From Labilibaculum sp. (GTDB taxonomy: Bacteria; Bacteroidota; Bacteroidia; Bacteroidales; Marinifilaceae), in contig NZ_OY761461.1 of the NCBI RefSeq assembly GCF_963664555.1, forward strand, positions 1-64,000: DNA of 64,000 nucleotides. Reading direction: 5' to 3'. Positions 8,663-17,193 of this stretch are shown one piece after another; within the stretch, counting starts at the first letter, position 1; each line of letters begins with the position of its first letter. The position numbers and the translations under genes were made by a program. The notes under the pieces are model-generated. The model was not told the origin of the DNA, made no database searches, and saw only the letters and a program-made list of their open reading frames with translations.

Positions 8663-10267
8663 CTACTTAAACAAAACTTCAGCTTCAAGTAAGGTTTTAT
8701 CAAGATCTTTAATAATTGGATAAAAACCTTCATCGTCAATTACATCTCTTGCAATATAGGCCTTCAACTGAATCTCAATTACATTTAACGATTGAGCCAG
8801 GCCGTGAGGGTCTGGTTTTACCCCTTCCTTTTTAGCGTAAGCAACCAATTCTTTAACCACTGACTGATGATTTATAAATTTAAGCACAGACTTATAATCT
8901 TTCAATTCCAACATTTCCGAACGATGATCGTCAACAAAAGAAAATGCATACTGATAAATTATCCCTTTGCCTCTTAATTCTCTAAAATAATTTGAATAAC
9001 CAGAAGTATCAACAGGAATGAATACATCAGGCATTATACCTCCGCCACCATAAACAATGTTCCCTCCCGGAGTTTCAAACTTTAATGAATCATCAAAATG
9101 GATCGAATCTTGTTTCTCAAATTCACCATGCAAAAAGCGATGATTTAAATCATTGTAATAATCATCTTTGCCATTCTCGTATGATTTCTGAATGCACCTG
9201 CCGGTTGGAGTATAATATCTGGCAACGGTTAATCTTAGGGCTGATCCATCGGGAAGACTTCTCTGTTCCTGCACCAATCCTTTTCCAAATGATCTGCGTC
9301 CAACAATTTTACCTCTGTCGTTATCCTGAATAGCCCCTGCAAAAATCTCACTCGCAGAAGCAGAAGCCTCATCAATTAAAACCATTAAAGGAAGATCCTG
9401 AAACTGCCCGTTTCCGTTTGACATGTAATCCGCTTTAGGCTGAGATTTACCCTGCGTATATACTATCATTTTACCTTCAGTCAGAAACTCATTGATCATG
9501 TTTGTCGCTTCGGAAAGATACCCGCCTGTATTCCCCCGCAAATCAACAATCAGCTTTTTCATTCCTTGAGCTGACAATTTCTGTAATCCTTCGGAAAACT
9601 CAAAATAAGTAGTGGCTGCAAACCGACTGACTTTTATATATCCAATTGAGTCCGACAGCATATAAGCAACATCAACACTAGCTACAGGTATAGATCCTCT
9701 CAATAATTCTTTATCGATGATTGTTTTCTCGCCTCTTCGATAAATTCCAATTTTAACAGGAGTTCCTTTCGGTCCTTTCAAACGATCAATAATATCATTA
9801 TCCGACATTTTAATGCCGGCAACCAGCGAATCATCTACCATAACAATTCTATCACCTGCTTTTATACCTGCAATTTCTGACGGTCCACCAGGAATAACCC
9901 GTACAATAGCAACAGTATCCTTATAGCGAATGAACTGAACTCCAATTCCGCCAAAATTACCTTTCAAATCTTCGTTTACACGTTGCAGGTCTTTAGCCGG
10001 AATATATACAGTGTGAGGATCCAGATCTTTCAATATAGCCGGAATAGCCTTTTCAACCAACTCTCCGGAAGACACCGTATCCACATAATCTTTCTCAATC
10101 ATATCCAACACAACATCCAACTTACTACCTGAACTAGGTAAATTAAAAATGCCCGGCTCAACACCTGTTCCTTTTTGAAAAACGGAATTCAATATCATCC
10201 CAAACACTACAGCAAATGCCAGAAGTATTGGAAATAATATGGTACTTCTTTTGTTATTAATTCCCAT
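8663..10267 (-). CDS. S41 family C-terminal processing peptidase
   Basis: A 534-residue serine protease with one N-terminal membrane segment (FPILLAFAVVFGMIL), probably periplasmic and inner-membrane-anchored. A PDZ domain spans about 90-175 (FGGIGVQFIRYKDTVAIV, PSEIAGIKAGDRIVMVDD). The catalytic core follows, with the nucleophile serine in DEASASASE near residue 305 and the general-base lysine in RSFGKGLVQ near 330, plus the family signature LRGNTGGYL. Ctp enzymes trim C-termini of exported proteins and control cell-wall hydrolases. It lies 10 bases after the dCMP deaminase gene and is likely in the same operon. Confidence 0.93.
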   Translation of the reverse strand: MGINNKRSTILFPILLAFAVVFGMILNSVFQKGTGVEPGIFNLPSSGSKLDVVLDMIEKDYVDTVSSGELVEKAIPAILKDLDPHTVYIPAKDLQRVNEDLKGNFGGIGVQFIRYKDTVAIVRVIPGGPSEIAGIKAGDRIVMVDDSLVAGIKMSDNDIIDRLKGPKGTPVKIGIYRRGEKTIIDKELLRGSIPVASVDVAYMLSDSIGYIKVSRFAATTYFEFSEGLQKLSAQGMKKLIVDLRGNTGGYLSEATNMINEFLTEGKMIVYTQGKSQPKADYMSNGNGQFQDLPLMVLIDEASASASEIFAGAIQDNDRGKIVGRRSFGKGLVQEQRSLPDGSALRLTVARYYTPTGRCIQKSYENGKDDYYNDLNHRFLHGEFEKQDSIHFDDSLKFETPGGNIVYGGGGIMPDVFIPVDTSGYSNYFRELRGKGIIYQYAFSFVDDHRSEMLELKDYKSVLKFINHQSVVKELVAYAKKEGVKPDPHGLAQSLNVIEIQLKAYIARDVIDDEGFYPIIKDLDKTLLEAEVLFK

Positions 10268-10277
10268 GAAAAATATT

Positions 10278-10733
10278 TTAAATCGGTTCTTTTACATTTA
10301 CATATTTCACTTCAATCCCTGCTCTTTCCAGCAAATCTTTTCCATCCGTACTATGATATTCTTCAGAATAAACTACCCTGACAATCCCAGCCTGAATTAT
10401 TAATTTTGCGCACTCAATACATGGAGTCGCAGTTACATAGAGTGTTGCATTTTCACTGCTGTTACTTGATTTTGCGACTTTGGTTATTGCATTTGCTTCT
10501 GCGTGTAAAACATAAGGCTTAGTCTGGAAGTTTTCATCCTCACAAACATTTTCAAAACCAGAAGGCGTTCCATTGTACCCATCAGATATAATCATTTGAT
10601 TCTTTACAATTAATGCTCCAACCTGTCTTCTTACGCAGTACGAATTTTCAGCCCAAATTAAAGCCATCCTCACATATCTCCTGTCTAATTTATCTTGTTT
10701 TTGGTCCAAATCCAACTGTTTAGCATTTTGCAT
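10278..10733 (-). CDS. Deoxycytidylate deaminase (ComEB/dCMP deaminase family)
   Basis: A 151-residue zinc deaminase. Zinc ligands and the catalytic glutamate are visible as HAEANAI (His77, Glu79) and TPCIECAK (Cys105, Cys108). The substrate-side motif DGYNGTPSGF fits dCMP deaminases. The enzyme converts dCMP to dUMP, feeding thymidylate synthesis. It is the first gene of a two-gene unit with the S41 protease, a pairing that I believe recurs in Bacteroidetes. Confidence 0.9.
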   Translation of the reverse strand: MQNAKQLDLDQKQDKLDRRYVRMALIWAENSYCVRRQVGALIVKNQMIISDGYNGTPSGFENVCEDENFQTKPYVLHAEANAITKVAKSSNSSENATLYVTATPCIECAKLIIQAGIVRVVYSEEYHSTDGKDLLERAGIEVKYVNVKEPI

Positions 10734-10762
10734 ATTTACTCTCTTATTTAATATGGTTCAAA

Positions 10763-10770
10763 CAAATGTA
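10763..10770 (-). promoter_or_regulatory. Candidate -7 element for the dCMP deaminase operon
   Basis: Minus-strand TACATTTG fits TAnnTTTG, 30 bases before the start codon. The -33 element is not evident. The remainder of the gap up to 11181 is AT-rich intergenic sequence between divergent genes; a small open frame within it is judged non-coding. Confidence 0.45.
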
Positions 10771-11181
10771 TAAAAATATATTGGGAGAACTTCTTCTGTT
10801 GCACATAGATTCAAATAATTTTGAATTCAACGCCTTGCCATTAAAAAAACATTTACTTATCATTATTTTTTTGCTTCCTGTCAAAAAAAACTCAGCGGGA
10901 ATTACAATCCGACACAACCGATTAATAGTCATGCAAATACAATAAAAATTCAATCCGGAAGAATTTGTAAACATAAATCAGATAAGAAGAGTTTCCTAAG
11001 ATTTACAACCACATAAATATACGAACTGGAAACCAATGATTTGTGTCAATTTTCTTAAGATATCAAAAACATCAATCTCAAATTGTTAATATTTCGTAAA
11101 AGAGCATATTTTACATGCCCCTTTTACAGATATAAACAAAACAACAATACATTATAAGCATACCTTAATCAAAAACGAATA

Positions 11182-13188
11182 ATGAGCCAGATCTACAAAC
11201 AATTGCGATATATCTTACTTATTATTTTTTTACTGTCAGTATTCTTTCCAAATGAAGGATATTCACTACATCATGGCAATCTCAATCTGCTAACTTCAAT
11301 TCCAGATAATTCACTAACTGTTACTATCGATAAAGAAATCATCTGTGAAGGAGAACTTATTCAAATTCATATCACACCAAGTGAAATTGGGGTGAACTAT
11401 CAACTTAAATCTGAAAATACAAACATTGGCGTTCCACAGGCAGGAAATGGCTCTACAATTCACTTTACCATTACTCCAGACAAATCAACCACCTACCAGG
11501 TCGTTGCTGCGGATCCTTCAACTTTAGAAAGTATTAACCTATCTCAAACCGTAAGCATCGAGGTTATCAGCAAGCCAATTGATAATATTGACGTAAGCAT
11601 TTCCGAAGATCAAATTTGCATAGGAGAAAAAACGACCATTTCACTAAACACCAGTCAATTAGGTGTTAGCTACCAATTATATGATGGCACTTACATGCAA
11701 CAAAGCCCAATTCAGGGAAACAATTCAAGCATTTCTTTTCCTGAATTCTCTCCTTTTCGATCTGTAATTTATCATATCGTTGCAACGGATAACACCTGCA
11801 TCTCTACGTCGATACTTCAACAAACGGCTAAAGTTTTGGTTGGACTTCCTCCAGAGGATCATTTACACCCAACTATTAACAAACATACTATCTGCAAAGA
11901 TGAGGAGGTAATAATTTCTTTGACTCCAACTGACCCTGCTGTGAGTTATCAACTTTTTGCCGGAGACACTCCAATTGGATCACCTTTGACTGGAAATAGT
12001 GAGGACATAAATTTTGAACCAACTATTCCGTCTTCCTCAACGACTTATCGAATTGAAGCACTGGGAAACAAATGCATAAATCCAATAGATATTAGGTATA
12101 CTGTGGACGTTGACGTACACAACCCACCACAAACAGATCGGGAACTTATAGCAAGTCGTGAAAAAATATGTGTCGGCGAAGAAGTTGTTTTATCTATTGA
12201 GAACAGTGAAGAAGGCATTTATTACCAAATTCACGATGGAAGTAATTTTCTGGAAGCAAACATTATAGGCAATGGAAATACAATCACCTTTCCTTCTTTA
12301 ACACCATCAAAGCCGACCAAATATCAAGTTTATGCCTATGAATCTGTTTGTACTGATAAAATGATTTTAAGCAGCAGTAAACAAATTGACCTTTTTGATA
12401 TTAATCCACTCTCACTGGAAAGTTTTGTAACTCCTTCAGAAATTTGCCTGGGTGAACCTGTAGATATTGAACTGCCCACATCAATTGAAGGAATCGAATA
12501 TATTTTGCACGATGGAAATGAGGAAATTGGCACCATAACCGGTTCGGGGGAAGCAGTTACTTTTGAGGAAATTCTGCCCAATGAACAATCCAGCTACAAA
12601 ATAACAATTGGCAATTGTGTAGATGAGTTTATTGGCTCAAAACCCGAAATTGTGATTCATAAAAATCCGAAATTACAAATCCTTAGCAAGGATGTTCATT
12701 ATGCAAATGATGGACAGCTCATAATTAGTACGACTGAAGGAACATCTCCATACAAATTCATTATTGATCCCGGCGACACTTACTCAACCGACCAAAATGT
12801 ATTGGAGCTGGACAATTTACCAACAGGAACCTATCAAATACTTGTTGTTGATGCAAATTATTGCCGCTCTTCGGATGCCGGTCAACTAACCGAAATACAT
12901 TTGGAGAATGGTGAAAATGTTATTGTCGGCAATGCACTCACTCCAAATGGTGACGGAATAAATGATGAATGGCGGATACAATACGAATCGGATTTAAAAC
13001 CTCCGGAGGTATCCATCTTTAATATCTACGGACAAGAAATTTATCATGCCAAATCTTATCAAAATAATTGGAAAGGAAGTTATAACGGATCGATTCTGCC
13101 CGATGGTGCTTACTACTACCTGATCGATTTTAACTCAGAAAAAATAAGCCCAATCAGGGGAACGATATCAATTCTTGGCAAGAATTAA
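11182..13188 (+). CDS. T9SS-exported repeat adhesin with type-B (gliding-type) C-terminal domain
   Basis: A 668-residue secreted protein. A signal peptide covers about the first 30 residues. Five related domains of about 92 residues follow, each opening with IC-x-(G/D)-E (residues about 54, 145, 237, 329, 421) and each with a G-x-x-YQL/YxIHDG strand and TTY-type end; they look like Ig-like modules. A SprB-type repeat (about 495-570) has EGTSPYKFIIDPG and LPTGTYQILVVD. The C-terminus (about 585-668) is the gliding-motility-associated CTD: ALTPNGDGINDEW, FNIYGQEIYHA, LPDGAYYYLIDF. Type-B CTD proteins need a PorP/SprF-like partner, and such a gene starts 18 bases downstream. Function as a surface adhesin is inferred. 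Confidence 0.88.
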   Translation: MSQIYKQLRYILLIIFLLSVFFPNEGYSLHHGNLNLLTSIPDNSLTVTIDKEIICEGELIQIHITPSEIGVNYQLKSENTNIGVPQAGNGSTIHFTITPDKSTTYQVVAADPSTLESINLSQTVSIEVISKPIDNIDVSISEDQICIGEKTTISLNTSQLGVSYQLYDGTYMQQSPIQGNNSSISFPEFSPFRSVIYHIVATDNTCISTSILQQTAKVLVGLPPEDHLHPTINKHTICKDEEVIISLTPTDPAVSYQLFAGDTPIGSPLTGNSEDINFEPTIPSSSTTYRIEALGNKCINPIDIRYTVDVDVHNPPQTDRELIASREKICVGEEVVLSIENSEEGIYYQIHDGSNFLEANIIGNGNTITFPSLTPSKPTKYQVYAYESVCTDKMILSSSKQIDLFDINPLSLESFVTPSEICLGEPVDIELPTSIEGIEYILHDGNEEIGTITGSGEAVTFEEILPNEQSSYKITIGNCVDEFIGSKPEIVIHKNPKLQILSKDVHYANDGQLIISTTEGTSPYKFIIDPGDTYSTDQNVLELDNLPTGTYQILVVDANYCRSSDAGQLTEIHLENGENVIVGNALTPNGDGINDEWRIQYESDLKPPEVSIFNIYGQEIYHAKSYQNNWKGSYNGSILPDGAYYYLIDFNSEKISPIRGTISILGKN

Positions 13189-13206
13189 GCTGAATATACG
13201 CATATT

Positions 13207-14784
13207 ATGAGAATCCAAGTAAGGCTTACAACAATCATTTTAATACTAATAGCTTTTGCTGATTTTTCTACAAAAGCACAACAAGTGCCATTACTTGATC
13301 AGTATTACATTAATCCTGTTGTATACAACCCGGCAGCTACAGGAGCAAATGGATTATTCAATTCATACCTTATCCGCAATCAAAAATTCATGGAATTTGA
13401 TGGTGGTCAGGTTACTCATATTTTTACAGCAGATGCGGCATTAAATGATGGGAAATATGGCATTGGCTTAAATCTGACTAACGATGATGTAGGTATTTTT
13501 AGTAACACACAAGCATTACTTAGCTATTCGTACCGTTTAAAATTCATAGGAAAGCACAACCTTCGATTTGGAATTGCTGCAGGAGTTTCAGATTTCCGAA
13601 TGGATATGTCTGGAATTATAGCAAATTCAAGCGATCCGTACTTACTGAACAACAACATCAAAAACACCGAGTTTATGGCTAACCTGGGTGTTTATTACAC
13701 TTATAATAACCTGTTACTGGGCATCACAGTGCCTCAACTACTCAACAACTCCATATCCGAATCGAGTGGTGATAAGAAAAGTACTTACCAATTAGACAGA
13801 CAATTTTTGGTAACCGGTGGCTACAAATTCCCAATCAATATGGTGAAAGAACTTAGTATTACTCCGTTCGTACTTCTTAGATATGCCGATAGCTCTCCTT
13901 TTCAATACGATGTAAATGTTATTGCTGATTTAAAAGACAAAGGATGGTTTGCAATTAATTACCGTGATGATTTCTCGCTGGGGCTTAATTTAGGAGTGAA
14001 GGTTCTTAAAAATTTTACGGTTGGATATTCTTATGATCTTGGAATCAAAAAAACAGGAAGATACGCTTCCAACAATCATGAATTCCTTCTTGGCTTTAGT
14101 CTCCCACTATCTTTCGATAAAAAACCAGACAGAATTTTGGACAACGATAGCAGTATTCTTAAAACCCTGCTGGCCGAGAAATACAAAAAAATAGATTATT
14201 TAAGACAGGCTTTGGAGGAAATGGAAAAAAGAGATAAGCTGTCGGACCAGGACAGAGATGGTGTAGCCGACGATATTGATCAATGTCCAAATACTCCTTC
14301 CTATTACATTGTTAATGAAACCGGTTGTCCGGTAGATTCTGATGAAGATGGAATCGTTGACAGTGAAGATCTTTGCCCGGAAACACCTGGAAGTTTCGAA
14401 AATAAAGGATGCCCGGAACAGAAAGAAGAAAAAATTGATATGGAGGACCATCTTGAAAACATCTATTTCTCGTTTGGAAACTATACACTTACCGAATATT
14501 CCAGAAACAAACTAACGACCTTAATAAAAATCCTGAAAATGAACCCCAACTATACGCTTAAAATGCACGGGCATACGGATGACATAGGTTCCAACAGTTC
14601 TAATGTAGAATTGGCATACAAGCGCTTGTTAACGGTAAAAAACTATTTGGTTCTAAACGGTATTCCCGATAATCAAATCATCGTTGTACCTCATGGCGAA
14701 AGTTTACCCGTTGTAGCAAATACTGACAGTAAAAGTCGCGCAAACAATCGTAGAGTTTCCTTTGAAATATACAATTACCAGTAA
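13207..14784 (+). CDS. PorP/SprF outer membrane protein fused to TSP3 repeats and an OmpA domain
   Basis: A 525-residue protein. After a signal peptide (to about residue 24) comes the PorP/SprF beta-barrel domain (about 25-310), recognised by the start QQVPLLDQYYINPVVYNPAATG and the barrel-type strands to LLGFSLPLSF. A short helical linker (LLAEKYKKIDYLRQALEEMEKR) leads to thrombospondin type-3 calcium-binding repeats (DQDRDGVADDIDQCP, DSDEDGIVDSEDLCP; about 347-400). The C-terminus is an OmpA-like peptidoglycan-binding domain (LKMHGHTDDIGSNSSN, SRANNRRVSFE). PorP/SprF proteins help export or attach type-B CTD adhesins at the cell surface; the upstream gene is such a substrate and both form an operon. 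The fused OmpA domain would tie the barrel to the cell wall. Confidence 0.9.
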   Translation: MRIQVRLTTIILILIAFADFSTKAQQVPLLDQYYINPVVYNPAATGANGLFNSYLIRNQKFMEFDGGQVTHIFTADAALNDGKYGIGLNLTNDDVGIFSNTQALLSYSYRLKFIGKHNLRFGIAAGVSDFRMDMSGIIANSSDPYLLNNNIKNTEFMANLGVYYTYNNLLLGITVPQLLNNSISESSGDKKSTYQLDRQFLVTGGYKFPINMVKELSITPFVLLRYADSSPFQYDVNVIADLKDKGWFAINYRDDFSLGLNLGVKVLKNFTVGYSYDLGIKKTGRYASNNHEFLLGFSLPLSFDKKPDRILDNDSSILKTLLAEKYKKIDYLRQALEEMEKRDKLSDQDRDGVADDIDQCPNTPSYYIVNETGCPVDSDEDGIVDSEDLCPETPGSFENKGCPEQKEEKIDMEDHLENIYFSFGNYTLTEYSRNKLTTLIKILKMNPNYTLKMHGHTDDIGSNSSNVELAYKRLLTVKNYLVLNGIPDNQIIVVPHGESLPVVANTDSKSRANNRRVSFEIYNYQ

Positions 14785-14795
14785 CAACCTAATAC

Positions 14796-14830
14796 AAAAC
14801 CCTATCAACATTAGCCGATAGGGTTTTCAA
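14796..14830 (+). terminator. Terminator of the adhesin/PorP operon, possibly bidirectional
   Basis: Perfect 11-base stem AAAACCCTATC (14796-14806) / GATAGGGTTTT (14817-14827) with a ten-base loop. Located between convergent genes. Confidence 0.85.
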
Positions 14831-14855
14831 AATATATGTATTATTTTTAATATTT

Positions 14856-15302
14856 CTATTTAAAAAGAAATACTTTTCTCTCCTGAGAACCTGGTCGTCC
14901 AATAATATTTTTAAGGTAATCACTTACTTCAGATAAAACACCTGCCTTTTGAATGTAACCTTTTCCCATTGGCATGCATGCACCCCATGCGCCACTCGGA
15001 CTGCAATCTTCAAAATCGGTAATCTTAACGATTGTGTGCACCCCTACAGTAACAATACATGTAGAATATTTTTTTGCTTCAGCTAAAACTTCAGCAACAT
15101 TTTCCTTTGTTAAATCCATTACTTTATCAGCTTTACTTGCAGCCAACTCGTTAATTGTAAAGATTGGTTGTCCTAAGTCAACATCACCTGCATCCAATTG
15201 AATGGTTCCTTTTAGAAACTCTTTTAGCACTTCAACTTTGGTATTTTGCGCGCTAAGAGCGAACCCAACAAATACAAAAAGTATTAAAATAGATTTTTTC
15301 AT
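14856..15302 (-). CDS. Small secreted protein of unknown function
   Basis: About 148 residues when started at MKKSILILFVF; a start 36 bases further upstream would put an uncharged extension before the signal peptide. The signal peptide ends near ALSAQ. The mature part has a repeated-looking acidic/helix pattern and four cysteines (STCIVTVG, EDCSPSG, WGACMPMG), which could form disulfides. I do not recognise the family. A -7-like TAGATTTG lies about 50 bases upstream. It stands alone between two terminators. Confidence 0.7.
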   Translation of the reverse strand: MKKSILILFVFVGFALSAQNTKVEVLKEFLKGTIQLDAGDVDLGQPIFTINELAASKADKVMDLTKENVAEVLAEAKKYSTCIVTVGVHTIVKITDFEDCSPSGAWGACMPMGKGYIQKAGVLSEVSDYLKNIIGRPGSQERKVFLFK

Positions 15303-15352
15303 GGTCTGATTTTTCAGATTTAAATTGATAAGATTCAATTAAGATATGATCT

Positions 15353-15360
15353 CAAATCTA
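15353..15360 (-). promoter_or_regulatory. Candidate -7 element for the small secreted protein gene
   Basis: Minus-strand TAGATTTG matches TAnnTTTG. The -33 element is not clear. The gap 15361-15881 otherwise holds two terminator hairpins and two leader-like sequences and no supported gene. Confidence 0.4.
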
Positions 15361-15493
15361 CGAAATATGTTTACTAATTCCATCTTTTTTGATTAATAAA
15401 AGTTAAATGATCATCCAAAATGTTTTCCAAATGCAAATAAATTAAACAAATACATCAAAAATAATTGGCTAAAAAAAGAATATCATAAAATGA

Positions 15494-15523
15494 AAAAAGT
15501 CTGGGCATCACACCAGACTTTTT
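15494..15523. terminator. Strong hairpin with U-tracts on both strands
   Basis: Perfect 11-base stem AAAAAGTCTGG (15494-15504) / CCAGACTTTTT (15513-15523) with an eight-base loop. Bidirectional by composition. It is not directly behind any gene that I can support on either strand, so it may mark a lost gene or serve read-through from the minus-strand GH130 gene. Confidence 0.75.
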
Positions 15524-15580
15524 CACTAACCACTAATTACTAACCTAAATCTTTAATCTATGAAAAAAACCACTTACTAG
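15524..15580 (+). other. Leader-like remnant: word repeat followed by a six-codon reading frame
   Basis: After the hairpin comes CACTAACCACTAATTACTAACC, then AAATCTTTAATCTATG and a frame of six codons (M-K-K-T-T-Y) closed by TAG. AATCTATGAAA is the form of a true gene start elsewhere in the window (the SusC gene). A second similar sequence follows the hairpin at 15699-15717 (around 15738-15755), and a third follows the hairpin at 7564-7590. It looks like a gene start without a gene. Confidence 0.35.
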
Positions 15581-15690
15581 TTTTATTCTGTTTTAAAGGT
15601 AAATCATTAAAATGTTAATTGCTTGAAAAAGAAGTTAAAGAAGCTTAAATTAATTGAAGTAGTTGGTCTGGTAAGGTGAACTGTGAGTTA

Positions 15691-15717
15691 AAAAAGAAAC
15701 CCGGTGTTCAGCCGGGT
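15691..15717 (-). terminator. Terminator of the first GH130 gene
   Basis: Stem ACCCGG (15699-15704) / CCGGGT (15712-15717), seven-base loop, with a run of A on the plus strand just before (15691-15695) that gives the U-tract on the minus transcript. Confidence 0.65.
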
Positions 15718-15881
15718 ATCGATCTATCTAAAATCCTAAATCTAATCTATGAAAATCCTAATCTTTAATCTCTATAAAACAAATCTACTTCAAAATGAAG
15801 TTAACAGATTGGAACAAGTGTTAAAGAATGCTAAAAGTGCAATTCTAAAAAGTAAAATGACCCACTTATCCGCCTTTAAAT

Positions 15882-17021
15882 CTAAAATTGATATGCCGGC
15901 ACTCCATTCAAAGGATTTTGAGGGTATTTCAGGCAAAGTTCTACTAACACATCTTCATGTGTTACTGCAACATTCATTACAGTATCATTTCCCCCGTAAT
16001 ATATAAATATTGTACCATCATCCTTACGATGAGCACCACAACAAAATACGACATTGGGAACATGAACATACTCTTCGTCTTTCGTTCTGCAGTCTGCTTT
16101 AGCAGGAAATAGAATCGGAATATTAGATACCTGAACTTTCTCCGGGTTTTTCAAATCATGAAGAGCGACACCCAAAGTATAAGGATTGCCATCCATGGTA
16201 CTTCTCACCCCATGAAAAATATTAATCCACCCATATTTTGTTTTAATGGGAGTTGCACCCGGTCCTATTTTACTGCCAAATGTGCTTGGCCCTCCAGCCT
16301 GTCTCATAATTGGTTCCTTTGTTAAAATCCACTTATTACTGAATAGATCTTTATTACTCCCAATTTGAATCTCTTTAAAAACACCGCCGGTATGATCTTC
16401 GGTATGATCATTAGGCCGGAAAAGAGCATAATACCGGTCATTAATTTTCTCAGGAAAAATTACGACATTCCGCATATCCACATCCATTAACGGACCATGC
16501 CTAACAAACGACTTAAAATCCTGAGTTGTAATCAATGAAACCCTAACTTTATCTTTTTCCAGTGCATGATAAGCGCTGTAAGTAATAAAATAAGTGTCTC
16601 TTATACGAGAAATCCTTGGATCTTCAACTCCTCCGGCTTCATTTTCGATCAAGTTATTCTTATTAGTTCCTTCAGCAAACACATCCTTATCATTACAGGG
16701 TTTTATACTTGGTTTAGGATCAATCGCCCAATTGTTTATTCCATTGCGGCTGCGGGCAGTACCAATCACAGAAATTCCATTTCGAAGATGTGATCTAAAC
16801 AACATAATCACCTCATTGTTATAGAATGTAATGCCCGCATTGTGAACAGTGATTACCTGATATCTTGGATCTTTCCAAACACAGTTAACATCGGCACATG
16901 TGATAATTGGATTCCCCGGATATCTGGAAACAGGTTTATTTAAATCAACTTCTGTCTCCCAATCAGTAATCTGTAATTTTCTCTTGCAATTTTCCATAAT
17001 TCTATCATTTAAATGGTTCAT
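15882..17021 (-). CDS. GH130 family beta-mannoside phosphorylase/glycosidase
   Basis: A 379-residue five-bladed-propeller enzyme without signal peptide, so cytoplasmic. GH130 features are NPIITCADV near the N-terminus, the AGGVEDPRISR motif (the aspartate region that acts as general acid in this family), FRPNDHTEDHTGG, GPGATPIKTKYGW and IFHGVR, and the ending FIYYGGNDTVM. GH130 enzymes phosphorolyse or hydrolyse beta-1,4- or beta-1,2-linked mannosides. The subfamily cannot be fixed by eye. It is divergent from the hybrid two-component regulator gene and belongs to the same locus as SusC/SusD and the second GH130. A start eight codons downstream (MENCKRK) is also possible. Confidence 0.88.
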   Translation of the reverse strand: MNHLNDRIMENCKRKLQITDWETEVDLNKPVSRYPGNPIITCADVNCVWKDPRYQVITVHNAGITFYNNEVIMLFRSHLRNGISVIGTARSRNGINNWAIDPKPSIKPCNDKDVFAEGTNKNNLIENEAGGVEDPRISRIRDTYFITYSAYHALEKDKVRVSLITTQDFKSFVRHGPLMDVDMRNVVIFPEKINDRYYALFRPNDHTEDHTGGVFKEIQIGSNKDLFSNKWILTKEPIMRQAGGPSTFGSKIGPGATPIKTKYGWINIFHGVRSTMDGNPYTLGVALHDLKNPEKVQVSNIPILFPAKADCRTKDEEYVHVPNVVFCCGAHRKDDGTIFIYYGGNDTVMNVAVTHEDVLVELCLKYPQNPLNGVPAYQF

Positions 17022-17193
17022 TCCATTTTCACCACTCTACAAATAAAATCCTTATAGCTCACTGGCTAGTATACTCTGCTTCCTTATCTGTATACTTTAT
17101 TCCCTAATTTACTAAAAATGAGTCTAACAGATAAAATTAGAATGACTTCACCTTGTCAACCTATTCGTATTTTGTTACTTTTCCTAAAAAAAA
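17022..17193. promoter_or_regulatory. Divergent promoter region between GH130 and regulator genes
   Basis: This 172-base gap must contain promoters for both flanking genes. It holds an 8-base inverted repeat TTATCTGT (17084-17091) / ACAGATAA (17127-17134) that could be a regulator site. A TATTTTG at about 17180 resembles a -7 element but is one base short of the consensus. Confidence 0.35.

Noticed and set aside
10744-10974. Open frame of 76 codons on the minus strand upstream of the dCMP deaminase gene
   Set aside because: It runs through the promoter region of that gene, has an odd composition rich in Cys, Phe and Ile, no recognisable domain, and overlaps the -7 element.
15749-16006. Open frame of 85 codons on the plus strand starting at a leader-like ATG
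   Set aside because: It runs antisense into the 3' end of the GH130 gene and its protein shows no fold pattern; the start resembles a leader but the rest does not look coding.
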